NCBI GenBank assembly: GCA_016892645.1
Contig: JAFEMX010000001.1
Location: forward strand, 310,001 to 374,000
Direction of reading: 5' to 3'
Length of the DNA stretch: 64,000 bases
From: Micrococcaceae bacterium RIT 802
Lineage (GTDB): Bacteria > Actinomycetota > Actinomycetes > Actinomycetales > Micrococcaceae
Part shown: piece by piece, positions 18,138 to 26,847 of the stretch
Numbering within the stretch: the stretch's first letter is position 1
How the letters are laid out: each line of letters begins with the position of its first letter
The notes under the pieces: generated by a model
What the model saw: the letters and a program-made list of their open reading frames with translations, nothing else
What the model was told of the DNA's origin: nothing
The model's database searches: none
Translations under genes and position numbers: made by a program

Positions 18138-19382
18138 CTAGACCGGCTCCACTTCGATCGCGACCCGGCGCTCGCCGATCCGGGCCAGCACCAGGGTGGC
18201 ACGGCGTTTGGCCTTCTTGCCGGAACCGGCCAGGAGCATCTTGCGCAGTTCCTCGGGGGCCACGTCGAGCCCGCGCTTTTTGATGTCCAGCACGCCGATG
18301 CCCGCCGACTTCGCCCACATGCGCAACGCCTTCACGTTGTAGGGGTGCACCCGCAGCACCTTGTAGGCCCGGGCAAACGGGGTGTCCACCAGCTCGGGGG
18401 CGCAGAAGTAGGCGATGTGCGGATCCAGCAGATGTCCGCCCGCCGTCTCCAGTGCCTCGGCCACCAGCCCGGCGCGGATCACGGCGCCATCGGGCTCATA
18501 CAGGTAGCCGGCGATGTCGCCCACCGGGACGTCGCCGCGGATGGCAGCTCCGGCATCGAAATCGTCGGGGGCGGTCAGTTCGTGCGAACCGCCGCCGGAC
18601 AGGACCAGGGCCGCACGGCGGACACCCGGCCGGGCCAGCGGGCCGAACCAGAGGGCGGCCTCGGTGACGTCGCCGTTAACCGAGACCCACTGGGCCTCGC
18701 AGTTCGCCGGCAGGGACTCGTGTGGGATCCCCGGGCCCAGCTTCACCCCGACCGGCAGGCCGCGGTTGGCCAGCGATTCGACATAGGACAGCGGGGGGCT
18801 GAAGGCCTCGGGGTCGAACAAGCGCGAGGTACCCGAGGTCGAGGTCGTGCGCCGGGCCGGGTCGAGCCACACGGCGTCGAACCCCTCCAGGTCGAACCCG
18901 GTGGCATCGGCGTTGACGATCCGCGCGTTCGGCCACGGCATGAGGTTCACGGTGGCCGCTGCAGCGGTGGTCTCGTCGAGTTCGACGGCGGTCACCTCGA
19001 GTTCCAGGGAAGCCATCGCCATGGCATCGGCACCCAGCCCGCATCCGAGGTCGGCGATTTTGGACAGTCCGGCGTTGATGAACCGGCGCGCGTGCAGGGC
19101 CGCGACGTTCAGCCGGGTGGCCTGTTCCAGGCCGGCACGGGTGAAGACCATATGCGAGGCGAACGGTCCGAGCTTCACGGCCCCCTGCGCACGGAGCCGG
19201 GCCTGGTGCACGACGGCGGTGACGAGTTCGGGGTCGTGGCCCTCCTTGCGCAGGCGCAGGTTCAGCTCCAGGGCTGCCTCATCCGTGGCAGCGGCATCGG
19301 CGGGAAGGGAGTTGAGCAGGCCGAACCCCTCGGGTGAGAGGACTGCAGCGAGGTTTTCCGTGGCGGACGCGGTGGAGGGCAT
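18138..19382 (-). CDS. Class I SAM-dependent methyltransferase with THUMP-like C-terminal domain
   Basis: 414 residues. An N-terminal helical region is followed by a Rossmann methyltransferase with motif I ADLGCGLGADAMAMA, acidic motif II (VTAVELDE), and a catalytic-type VWLDPAR, as in RNA methyltransferases. The C-terminal 80 residues (RVHPYNVKALRMWAKSAGIG onwards) match the THUMP-like domain of this actinobacterial family. It probably methylates RNA; the target is unknown. The ATG at 19382 is supported by a TAGGGT -10 ending 8 nt upstream (leaderless). It is divergent from the 19.5 kb cluster and shares the intergenic space with operator B. Confidence 0.8.
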   Translation of the reverse strand: MPSTASATENLAAVLSPEGFGLLNSLPADAAATDEAALELNLRLRKEGHDPELVTAVVHQARLRAQGAVKLGPFASHMVFTRAGLEQATRLNVAALHARRFINAGLSKIADLGCGLGADAMAMASLELEVTAVELDETTAAAATVNLMPWPNARIVNADATGFDLEGFDAVWLDPARRTTSTSGTSRLFDPEAFSPPLSYVESLANRGLPVGVKLGPGIPHESLPANCEAQWVSVNGDVTEAALWFGPLARPGVRRAALVLSGGGSHELTAPDDFDAGAAIRGDVPVGDIAGYLYEPDGAVIRAGLVAEALETAGGHLLDPHIAYFCAPELVDTPFARAYKVLRVHPYNVKALRMWAKSAGIGVLDIKKRGLDVAPEELRKMLLAGSGKKAKRRATLVLARIGERRVAIEVEPV

Positions 19383-19400
19383 GAAAACAACCCTAACGTC

Positions 19401-19424
19401 GCCATGGGGAGTTCTCCCCATGGC
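19401..19424. promoter_or_regulatory. 24-bp perfect palindrome, candidate operator B
   Basis: Arms GCCATGGGGAG (19401-19411) and CTCCCCATGGC (19414-19424) invert exactly around TT. The inner 18 bp equal those of operator A (5524-5547); only the second base from each end differs (C/G swap), and it does so symmetrically. A TAGTGT -10 follows at 19445-19450, with the same offset as in operator A within one base. Confidence 0.74.
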
Positions 19425-19444
19425 AGTCCGTGGCAGGGCGCGGC

Positions 19445-19450
19445 TAGTGT
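19445..19450 (+). promoter_or_regulatory. -10 box TAGTGT of the 19.5-23.1 kb cluster
   Basis: TAGTGT matches TANNNT. Predicted +1 is about 19457, giving a 77-nt leader before the GTG at 19534. No -35 consensus; palindrome B lies in its place. Confidence 0.5.
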
Positions 19451-19533
19451 TAGGTGTCGGTTTTCGCAAGTTAGGTACCTAGCCCACAGGTGGCAGGGGA
19501 ACCCATAAACGCACGGATGAAAGGTGAGGTCTG

Positions 19534-19893
19534 GTGGGCGGCATGGACAGTTACAACATCAATCCGGCAACGGTCCGGGCGGCACTGTCCAACGTGACGA
19601 CCGATCGCGAGGACATTGCGCCCAAGCGCGAGGCCATGTTCGAGAAAATGGAAGACCTGATGGAAGCCGCCAAGATGCGTGCGGTCTCCACGGCCTTGTC
19701 TTCGGTGTGGAACGACCTCATCGCATTGCAAGCGGAAGCAGCCGAGACGCGCATCGAAAATGCGGTCAACGGCATGGAGGGGTCGGTCCAGGCCTTCGAG
19801 CAGGGTGACATGTCGATGATGGAGAGTGCCCAGGCGACGATGCGGCAGAGTCCCGAACTGGAAATCGACGACGCCATCGTCGTGGAGGCATAA
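19534..19893 (+). CDS. Small helical WXG100-like (DUF6507-like) protein
   Basis: 119 residues, predicted almost wholly helical and acidic, with no signal peptide. It opens MDSYNINPATVRAALSNVTT and has SSVWNDLIALQAEAAETRI in mid-protein. The VW-N turn sits where WXG proteins have their W-x-G, but the glycine is absent. Size, helix-turn-helix layout and first place in the cluster fit a small partner secreted or folded with the larger protein encoded next. The GTG at 19534 has AGGTGAG 5 nt upstream; an ATG at 19543 would be too far from it. Family assignment is tentative. Confidence 0.6.
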   Translation: MGGMDSYNINPATVRAALSNVTTDREDIAPKREAMFEKMEDLMEAAKMRAVSTALSSVWNDLIALQAEAAETRIENAVNGMEGSVQAFEQGDMSMMESAQATMRQSPELEIDDAIVVEA

Positions 19894-19895
19894 CC

Positions 19896-21224
19896 ATGGC
19901 GATCGATGCCACCGGCCTGCACGACTGGCCGAAACCGGACAACATGGACACGGCAGCCGAGGGTCTGACGAAGAAAGGCAAGGAACTCCGCGAAAAGGTA
20001 GAGGACTGCGAGACTGCCTGGAAGGCCCTGTACCCGGGATTCAAGACCGATCACGCCGCCGTCCAGGAAAAAGTTGAGCAGATGTTCGACCTGATCACGG
20101 CCCACGGTGATGCAGTCGAAGGGGCCACCTATCTGGTCGAGCAAGCCGTCAACGGGTTCGCCTCCAGGGTGCGGGAGCTTGAGCTCCGCCGGACCGAGGC
20201 CAACGAGCGCATTGCCGAACACGATCGGATGGTCGGCGAAGGGGACCTGCCCGACGGTGGAATCTACACCACCGATGCCGTGCAGACCTACGTCAACAAC
20301 GTGGTCGGGGATCTGGTGCAGGCTGCGGAGGAGTGCGGCTCGGAGCTGGAAGGGATCGACGGTCAAGAGATCGCCGATGCAGGGTTCGTTGCACCAAGCC
20401 CCGGGCCCTCGGACGCGGTCACCGTGGCAGGGTGGGCACAGTTCTCGCGGGTCACCTACAACTACACCGTTCTCGAGAACGTCGAGATTCCCGTGTGGGA
20501 CTACACCACGACAGCCCCGAGTGCTGACTGGGTAATTGATTCCGATGGCGTCATCAGCAGGGCCCCCTTCATCAATGGTCCGGAGGTGGTGGGGTCCCGC
20601 GTGGAAATCCAAGAAGTCGAGCACACGGGTACCAAGAAGTCCTGGACCGGGATGCGCACACCGGTGAATCCCTGGGCCTATGAACACTTTGACTGGTACA
20701 AGGACCGGGTGGATGCCCATGCCGAGCGATACACCACTGCGGGGCCGCGATTTTGGGATGTCAAGGGGCGTCTTCTCGATTTCGAGGAGGCGATGCGCAA
20801 CGGCGGGAACTTCACCCGGGCCCTCCGTGTCGCCGGGCCGATCGCGATGGTCGTCGGTGCGGGCCTGACGTACAAGAGCGAGTACGACAAGGCGCTGGAA
20901 GAAGTGGCTGCGGAGCACCCGGATTGGACGGAAGAGGAAATCCGCAACCGCGCCGGTGAGATGTCAGCCGTCCAGGGCACAACCCAGGTCGGTCTGGACC
21001 TTGCCGCTGGATTGGGCGGTGCCGCCATCGGTACCGCGATCGGCGGACCGGTGGGTACAGTCATCGGCTTCGGGGCGGGCATCGCCATCAGCTGGATTGC
21101 GAACGAAACCGGCTTCAATGATTGGGTCAAGGACGGGGTCCAAGAGGTGTGGGACTGGGGCACCGATACGGCCGAACCGGTAACCGATGCCATCGGGGAC
21201 GCCTGGAATTGGGCATTCGGCTAG
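19896..21224 (+). CDS. Putative type VII secretion effector with C-terminal glycine-zipper segment
   Basis: 442 residues. Residues about 1-170 are helical, acidic and WXG/LXG-like in size. A middle domain (about 170-300) rich in aromatic and beta residues follows. The C-terminal third has a hydrophobic segment at about 310-322 (RVAGPIAMVVGAG) and then a run at about 370-401 with many small-x3-small repeats (AGLGGAAIGTAIGGPVGTVI and on), the glycine-zipper pattern of membrane-inserting toxins. It ends in a Trp-rich amphipathic tail (VWDWGTD, NWAFG). A ribosome site GGAGG lies 7 nt before the ATG. The upstream helical protein and downstream membrane protein suggest a partner and an immunity protein. 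Alternatively it could be a membrane-anchored structural protein. Confidence 0.5.
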   Translation: MAIDATGLHDWPKPDNMDTAAEGLTKKGKELREKVEDCETAWKALYPGFKTDHAAVQEKVEQMFDLITAHGDAVEGATYLVEQAVNGFASRVRELELRRTEANERIAEHDRMVGEGDLPDGGIYTTDAVQTYVNNVVGDLVQAAEECGSELEGIDGQEIADAGFVAPSPGPSDAVTVAGWAQFSRVTYNYTVLENVEIPVWDYTTTAPSADWVIDSDGVISRAPFINGPEVVGSRVEIQEVEHTGTKKSWTGMRTPVNPWAYEHFDWYKDRVDAHAERYTTAGPRFWDVKGRLLDFEEAMRNGGNFTRALRVAGPIAMVVGAGLTYKSEYDKALEEVAAEHPDWTEEEIRNRAGEMSAVQGTTQVGLDLAAGLGGAAIGTAIGGPVGTVIGFGAGIAISWIANETGFNDWVKDGVQEVWDWGTDTAEPVTDAIGDAWNWAFG

Positions 21225-21309
21225 TGTGCAGCCCTGCTAGCCTGTGGAGGACGCCTGCACCGGGGTTTTGGTCCACGCCTCAAACCCAGCAAGGACAAGG
21301 AGGGCGCAC

Positions 21310-21786
21310 GTGACGGTCGAACAATGGGGGCCGTGGGTGGCAGCAGCCATTGGCCTAGTGAACCTGGTCGCCGGAATCCAAGCCTATCGCGGGCGCTATC
21401 GTGCCTGGCTGATGCTCAAGGGCTCTCTGTTCCCGGGCTGGCCGGGGCTGGCCTCCTTGTATCTGGGAGTAGCGTTCACGCTGATCGGCGTTTCATCGTG
21501 GGTCATGGACCATGGGCCTTCGGCGCTCAAATTCATGCTTTTCATCCTGCTCTTCCCTACGTTGGTGCTGGGCATCATCGCGATGTTCTGGCTGCCGCCA
21601 ATGCTGCTGCCGGCGTGGGTCAAGGAGACGCGTCGAAAGTTCAAGTCGGGCCAGGACCGGCTCTCCCAGGCGATGGCACCGGGTGGGGCGTTGTACCGGC
21701 GTCTCGGGGTCGATCCCGAAAACCAACCGCGCACCCCTCCGGGGCAGGACTCCCCTGAGGAAGACGAGAAGGGACAGCGGAACTGA
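21310..21786 (+). CDS. Small membrane protein, candidate immunity protein (paralogue of the N-terminal domain of 14894)
   Basis: 158 residues with three hydrophobic segments: about 8-27, about 42-63 and about 77-103. A basic cytoplasmic-type tail (KETRRKFKSGQDR) and an acidic C-terminus (PEEDEKGQRN) follow. It aligns with the first 120 residues of the protein at 14894, with the shared AYRG-R-x-W and FWLPPMLLPAWVKE elements. The GTG at 21310 has the strong ribosome site AGGAGG 6 nt upstream. It overlaps the next start by one base (TGATG). Location right behind a glycine-zipper protein makes an immunity role plausible but untested. Confidence 0.6.
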   Translation: MTVEQWGPWVAAAIGLVNLVAGIQAYRGRYRAWLMLKGSLFPGWPGLASLYLGVAFTLIGVSSWVMDHGPSALKFMLFILLFPTLVLGIIAMFWLPPMLLPAWVKETRRKFKSGQDRLSQAMAPGGALYRRLGVDPENQPRTPPGQDSPEEDEKGQRN

Positions 21787-23084
21787 TGGCCGAATTTGAT
21801 GTTCGCGCCTGGCCACATGAACGGTTGAAGGGCGTCAGTCTCCCGGTTCCCCGGGACTGGGTGCGACTCAATTCTGCCGCCGACACCATGGTCTTGTCCT
21901 ACCCCGAGGTGACGGTTGGAACTTTTAAGCCCAATATCGTGGTGCGCAGCCTGCCGACCTCCGGTTCGCTCCCAGCGCTGGGTGCGCAGGCATTGGCCGG
22001 AATATTGGGAGGCATCCCGGGCTCCCATTGCATCTCCCACGACCGGGGAGAAATTGCCGGACGGCCGGCCCGCGGACAACTGTTCACGTTTTCCGCCGAT
22101 GACTACAACGTGCTGGTTGACAGGTGGGTCTTCTTTGCAGGCGCCGATGCCGTGGAGATCGCCGCTCATTACACGGTTGAACAGCAAGAAGACATCGCCC
22201 CGCTCTTTGCCGCGGTACTCGGGGGCGCCGGCGTCGAAGACGTTCTCGAGCATGGTCCCATGCCGGAGCCCATGCGTGAGCCGCCCATCGATGGATACCT
22301 GAAGGAGACGTCGGGGATCCGCGCCGAGGATTTGGGCCGTATCCCACTCCTCCAGCCCTACCGGCCGGTGGGCCCGATGCTGACGGATGACGCCTTTCGG
22401 CTCGTCTTGGAGCACGCAGGACAGCAGCAGATGATGAAGGCGCGCATGCTGTCGGCCGCCGGGGAATGTGCCGAGCTGGTGGCAGCGGGTCTCATGGAAC
22501 CGGATGGGACCTTTACCCCTGCCTTCGCCATCATCTCGGTTCCCCTCCGAGAGGTCCGCCGCAGATTTGTGGTGGAGGGGCGGTACGGCACCCAAACCAC
22601 ACAACTGGATGCCTGGGCAGGCGGTGGGGGAGTACTGGTGGCGACGCGGGCCTCGCACGCCCAGTTGGTATGGGGCAACGAGGAACATGCCGTCCCACCG
22701 GGCTCAGTCCGCTTGGAAATCGTCCGCGAAGGCAGCCTGACCGGTGTAGTGGCCGCATGGGCCGGCCTCGGCCCTGCTTGGTCGGTACTGGGACGAGTCG
22801 ACCAAGTGGCCCCGGGTGCATTTGAAGCCAGACTTGAGGGTGCTGGGGGCCCGCCAGAGGACGCGGATCGTCCGCTGCGCAGGATGTGGGAGCAGCCGTG
22901 GTTTGCATGGCGCTTCAGCATGCCCGGCCTTGACATGGAGAGGTCATGGTTGAACGCGGGAACCGCTGGCCACTTTGCGATTGGCCACACATCGGCAGAG
23001 ACCATGATGGTCCAGGCCACCCCGTCAGCCCATGTCTGGAAGACCATGAGCCAGGAGATCGGCCTGGCCCTGCAACTTCACTAG
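21786..23084 (+). CDS. LpqN-like / EspG-like two-domain fusion protein
   Basis: 432 residues, soluble. Residues about 1-150 (opening VSLPVPRDWVRLNSAADTMV) are LpqN-like and align with the protein at 5599. Residues about 185-432 (GPMLTDDAFRLVLEHAG onwards) are EspG-like and align with the protein at 6084, including the closing WEQPWFAWRFSMPG and GHFAIGHT segments. The linker is Pro/Glu rich (MPEPMREPPIDG). So a two-gene unit in one locus is one gene here. If the EspG-like half behaves as EspG does, it would chaperone the effector or its small partner for type VII secretion. The coding sequence looks less GC-rich than groEL: 58% against 67% in one hand-counted 60-base line of each. Confidence 0.62.
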   Translation: MAEFDVRAWPHERLKGVSLPVPRDWVRLNSAADTMVLSYPEVTVGTFKPNIVVRSLPTSGSLPALGAQALAGILGGIPGSHCISHDRGEIAGRPARGQLFTFSADDYNVLVDRWVFFAGADAVEIAAHYTVEQQEDIAPLFAAVLGGAGVEDVLEHGPMPEPMREPPIDGYLKETSGIRAEDLGRIPLLQPYRPVGPMLTDDAFRLVLEHAGQQQMMKARMLSAAGECAELVAAGLMEPDGTFTPAFAIISVPLREVRRRFVVEGRYGTQTTQLDAWAGGGGVLVATRASHAQLVWGNEEHAVPPGSVRLEIVREGSLTGVVAAWAGLGPAWSVLGRVDQVAPGAFEARLEGAGGPPEDADRPLRRMWEQPWFAWRFSMPGLDMERSWLNAGTAGHFAIGHTSAETMMVQATPSAHVWKTMSQEIGLALQLH

Positions 23085-23268
23085 GCCAGGTCGGCCGGTT
23101 CTCGCTACAAGGACTTGGGCAGCCAGAGTATTTTCGTTTTCTCTTGGTACATCGATCTTCTCCTTGGTGTTCGGCGGATGCTGCCTTTTCAGGGGAATCC
23201 TGGCCTACGCCGGTGTCACCAACCTCGCGGCATAGAACAGCTGGCGGACCGGCGGGTACCGTTGAACC
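23085..23268. other. Intergenic region, no gene seen
   Basis: 184 bp after the fusion gene. It is less GC-rich in its first half (a TTTTCGTTTTC stretch near 23130-23140). No terminator hairpin was found. Near its right end TACCGT (23257-23262) is placed exactly as a leaderless -10 box for the ATG at 23269. Confidence 0.45.
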
Positions 23269-23724
23269 ATGCACCCCCATCACGATGTCCCCGGCTCCCA
23301 GCCACCGGCATCCGCCCCGTTGAGACCGGCCGGCGCGATGGGGGATCCCGCCTTTTCCGGAGACGACGACGGATTCTTGGGCCGCTTCCCCGAAGCCGTC
23401 GCCGCCGGTGCGCTCGCCGATGGCTCCCCGGCACGACGTGGTGGCCCGGCCCTCGGCTACCGGATCGTGCTGTATGCGTCGCTCGCAGTGGGCGCGGTGA
23501 CCGGGCTGTCGCTCATCGCGGCGTGGATCCTCCAAGCGGTCCTGACTGGTTCCTTCATCCGCGCCGGAGGCGACTACTTCAGCGCCAGCATCGAGGCCTC
23601 GGCCGCCAGGGAGCTGCTGTCCATCCCGGTCGAAGGGTTCGTGGCGGTAGTGCTGCTGTGCCTGGCGGGAATGTGCGTGGGCGCCTGGGGCATCCAGCGC
23701 GGCAAGGCCCGGACCGCGGCGTAG
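23269..23724 (+). CDS. Hypothetical membrane protein
   Basis: 151 residues with a Pro/Ala/Gly-rich N-terminal tail of about 60 residues. A first membrane segment (YRIVLYASLAVGAVTGLSLI, about 63-82) runs on into AAWILQAVL, an external loop (about 92-117) follows, and a second segment (GFVAVVLLCLAGMCVGAWGI, about 121-140) precedes a short basic end (QRGKAR). No recognised domain. A TACCGT -10 ends 7 nt before the ATG, so a leaderless mRNA is predicted. It lies upstream of groES, separated by the CIRCE promoter region, and is not part of that operon. Confidence 0.7.
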   Translation: MHPHHDVPGSQPPASAPLRPAGAMGDPAFSGDDDGFLGRFPEAVAAGALADGSPARRGGPALGYRIVLYASLAVGAVTGLSLIAAWILQAVLTGSFIRAGGDYFSASIEASAARELLSIPVEGFVAVVLLCLAGMCVGAWGIQRGKARTAA

Positions 23725-23756
23725 CCCCGGCAGGTGACGCCCCGCCGTCGTGCATT

Positions 23757-23783
23757 TTGGCACTCGCCTTGACCGAGTGCCAA
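23757..23783. promoter_or_regulatory. CIRCE operator 1 (HrcA site)
   Basis: TTGGCACTC (23757-23765), 9-bp spacer, GAGTGCCAA (23775-23783): a perfect inverted repeat, matching the CIRCE consensus TTAGCACTC-N9-GAGTGCTAA with symmetric A-to-G changes. It overlaps the -35 box of the groES promoter. Confidence 0.92.
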
Positions 23784-23797
23784 CGACCTCATAGAGT
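23769..23797 (+). promoter_or_regulatory. groES-groEL promoter TTGACC-N17-TAGAGT
   Basis: TTGACC at 23769-23774 and TAGAGT at 23792-23797 with a 17-bp spacer, a good primary-sigma promoter. The -35 lies inside CIRCE 1 and CIRCE 2 covers the predicted start of transcription, so HrcA would block both steps. Confidence 0.75.
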
Positions 23798-23802
23798 CTG
23801 TA

Positions 23803-23829
23803 TTGGCACTCGAACCCCTCGGGTGCTAA
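23803..23829. promoter_or_regulatory. CIRCE operator 2 (HrcA site)
   Basis: TTGGCACTC (23803-23811), 9-bp spacer, GGGTGCTAA (23821-23829). One base of the right arm departs from consensus (GGGTG for GAGTG). The two CIRCE centres are 46 bp apart. Confidence 0.88.
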
Positions 23830-23924
23830 TAGCCTGAGGTACTTGCCAGCTGGCACCGCGACGACGGTTGGTGCACCCCAACGGCCCTTTAACCATTGGT
23901 AACTCACGCAAAGGAGAGATCCGC

Positions 23925-24221
23925 ATGTCGGTCTCCATTAAGCCTCTCGAGGATCGCATCGTTGTTCAGCCGCTCGAGGCCGAGCAGACCACGGCTTCCG
24001 GCCTGGTCATCCCTGACACCGCCAAGGAGAAGCCCCAGGAGGGCAAGGTCGTGGCAGTGGGCCCGGGTCGCGTTGACGACAACGGCAACCGCGTTCCCGT
24101 CGATGTCGCCGAGGGCGACGTCGTCATCTACTCGAAGTACGGCGGCACCGAGGTCAAGGTCGGCGGCGAGGAGTACCTGGTGCTCTCGGCCCGCGACGTC
24201 CTGGCCATCGTCGTCAAGTAG
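23925..24221 (+). CDS. groES: Co-chaperonin GroES
   Basis: 98 residues, the heptameric lid of the GroEL chamber. The sequence [20 protein letters not shown] is typical, and the mobile loop (about 17-34, [20 protein letters not shown]) carries the GLVIP GroEL-binding motif. A ribosome site AAGGAGAG stands 8 nt before the ATG. Double CIRCE control upstream predicts heat induction through HrcA. First gene of the groES-groEL operon. Confidence 0.97.
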   Translation: MSVSIKPLEDRIVVQPLEAEQTTASGLVIPDTAKEKPQEGKVVAVGPGRVDDNGNRVPVDVAEGDVVIYSKYGGTEVKVGGEEYLVLSARDVLAIVVK

Positions 24222-24231
24222 TTCCCCAGTG

Positions 24232-25893
<1,662 letters not shown>

Positions 25894-25911
25894 GCCCGAG
25901 TACGACGCCGG

Positions 25912-25945
25912 ACCCTCCTGACGCACCCCGGTGCGGCGGGAGGGT
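25912..25945 (+). terminator. Terminator-like hairpin after groEL
   Basis: ACCCTCC (25912-25918) pairs with GGAGGGT (25939-25945), and an inner GCACC/GGTGC stem extends it. It lies 19 bp past the groEL stop. Confidence 0.6.
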
Positions 25946-25981
25946 TCCTGCGTTAAGCGGTGTCCGGATAGCATCTGGTCC

Positions 25982-26752
25982 ATGGGCGAGCAGGAGCATC
26001 CCCTCGAGGGCGGAAACGTGAGTGCGGGCGTGGTCCGCGTGGGGGAGACCGTGCGCAAGCCCGCGACGGCTTCGACCTCGGCCGTCGGGTCCCTGCTGCG
26101 CGACCTCGAAACCGCGGGTTTCGCGGGAGCGCCGCGCTTCCACGGTCTGGACGAGAGGGGACGGCAGATCCTCGATTACGTTCACGGCCCGCTGGCGGAC
26201 ACGCTGCCGCCGATGTCACTCCACGACCTGGCCCGGGTCGGACGGCTGATCCGGGGGCTGCATGAGGCCGCCTCGGCCCATGTCCCTGCCGACGATGCGG
26301 TGTGGGCCGTCGAGATCGCACCGGACCGGGAAGACCTGATCTGCCACCACGACCTGGCCCCCTGGAACCTGGTGTGTGCGGACGCCGGATGGGTGTTCAT
26401 CGACTGGGACGGAGCCGGGCCGGGCTCCCGTCTCTGGGACCTTGGCTATGCCGCCCACGGGTTCGTCCCGCTGCATGCCGGCGGCACGCCGGCCATCGAC
26501 GGACCGCGCCTGCGCGCACTGGTCGATGGGTACGGGCTGCCGGCCAACGAACGGAAACGCCTGCCCGAACTCATGGAGAGGCACGTGCGCGGCATGTACG
26601 AGCTGCTCGTGGACGGACACCTGACCGGACGCCAGCCGTGGGACCGTTTGTTCGACGAGGGCCACGGCGACCATTGGCTGGGCGCAGCGGACTACATTGC
26701 CGCGAACCTGGCGTTCTGGATCGGAACACTGACCGCCGGCGTCGAAGAGTAG
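25982..26752 (+). CDS. Phosphotransferase of the APH/choline kinase-like fold
   Basis: 256 residues, short for the family. The catalytic loop HHDLAPWNLVC (about 121-131) is the Brenner motif, and IDWDGAGPGSRLWDLGYAA is the metal-binding segment that follows in APH-type enzymes. The N-lobe is reduced: VRVGETVRKPATAST carries the strand and Lys that would bind ATP, with little else before LLRDLETAGF. Such proteins phosphorylate aminoglycosides, other small molecules or sugars; nothing here points to a given substrate. A TAGCAT -10 ends 8 nt before the ATG (leaderless). Confidence 0.8.
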   Translation: MGEQEHPLEGGNVSAGVVRVGETVRKPATASTSAVGSLLRDLETAGFAGAPRFHGLDERGRQILDYVHGPLADTLPPMSLHDLARVGRLIRGLHEAASAHVPADDAVWAVEIAPDREDLICHHDLAPWNLVCADAGWVFIDWDGAGPGSRLWDLGYAAHGFVPLHAGGTPAIDGPRLRALVDGYGLPANERKRLPELMERHVRGMYELLVDGHLTGRQPWDRLFDEGHGDHWLGAADYIAANLAFWIGTLTAGVEE

Positions 26753-26847
26753 CTCCCCGGACCACCGCCAGCCCCGGGCCCGCCCTGATGGCGACGACCG
26801 GTACCATGGCGTGCACCACAGTTGCCACGCACGCGGAAGGCTTCCAG

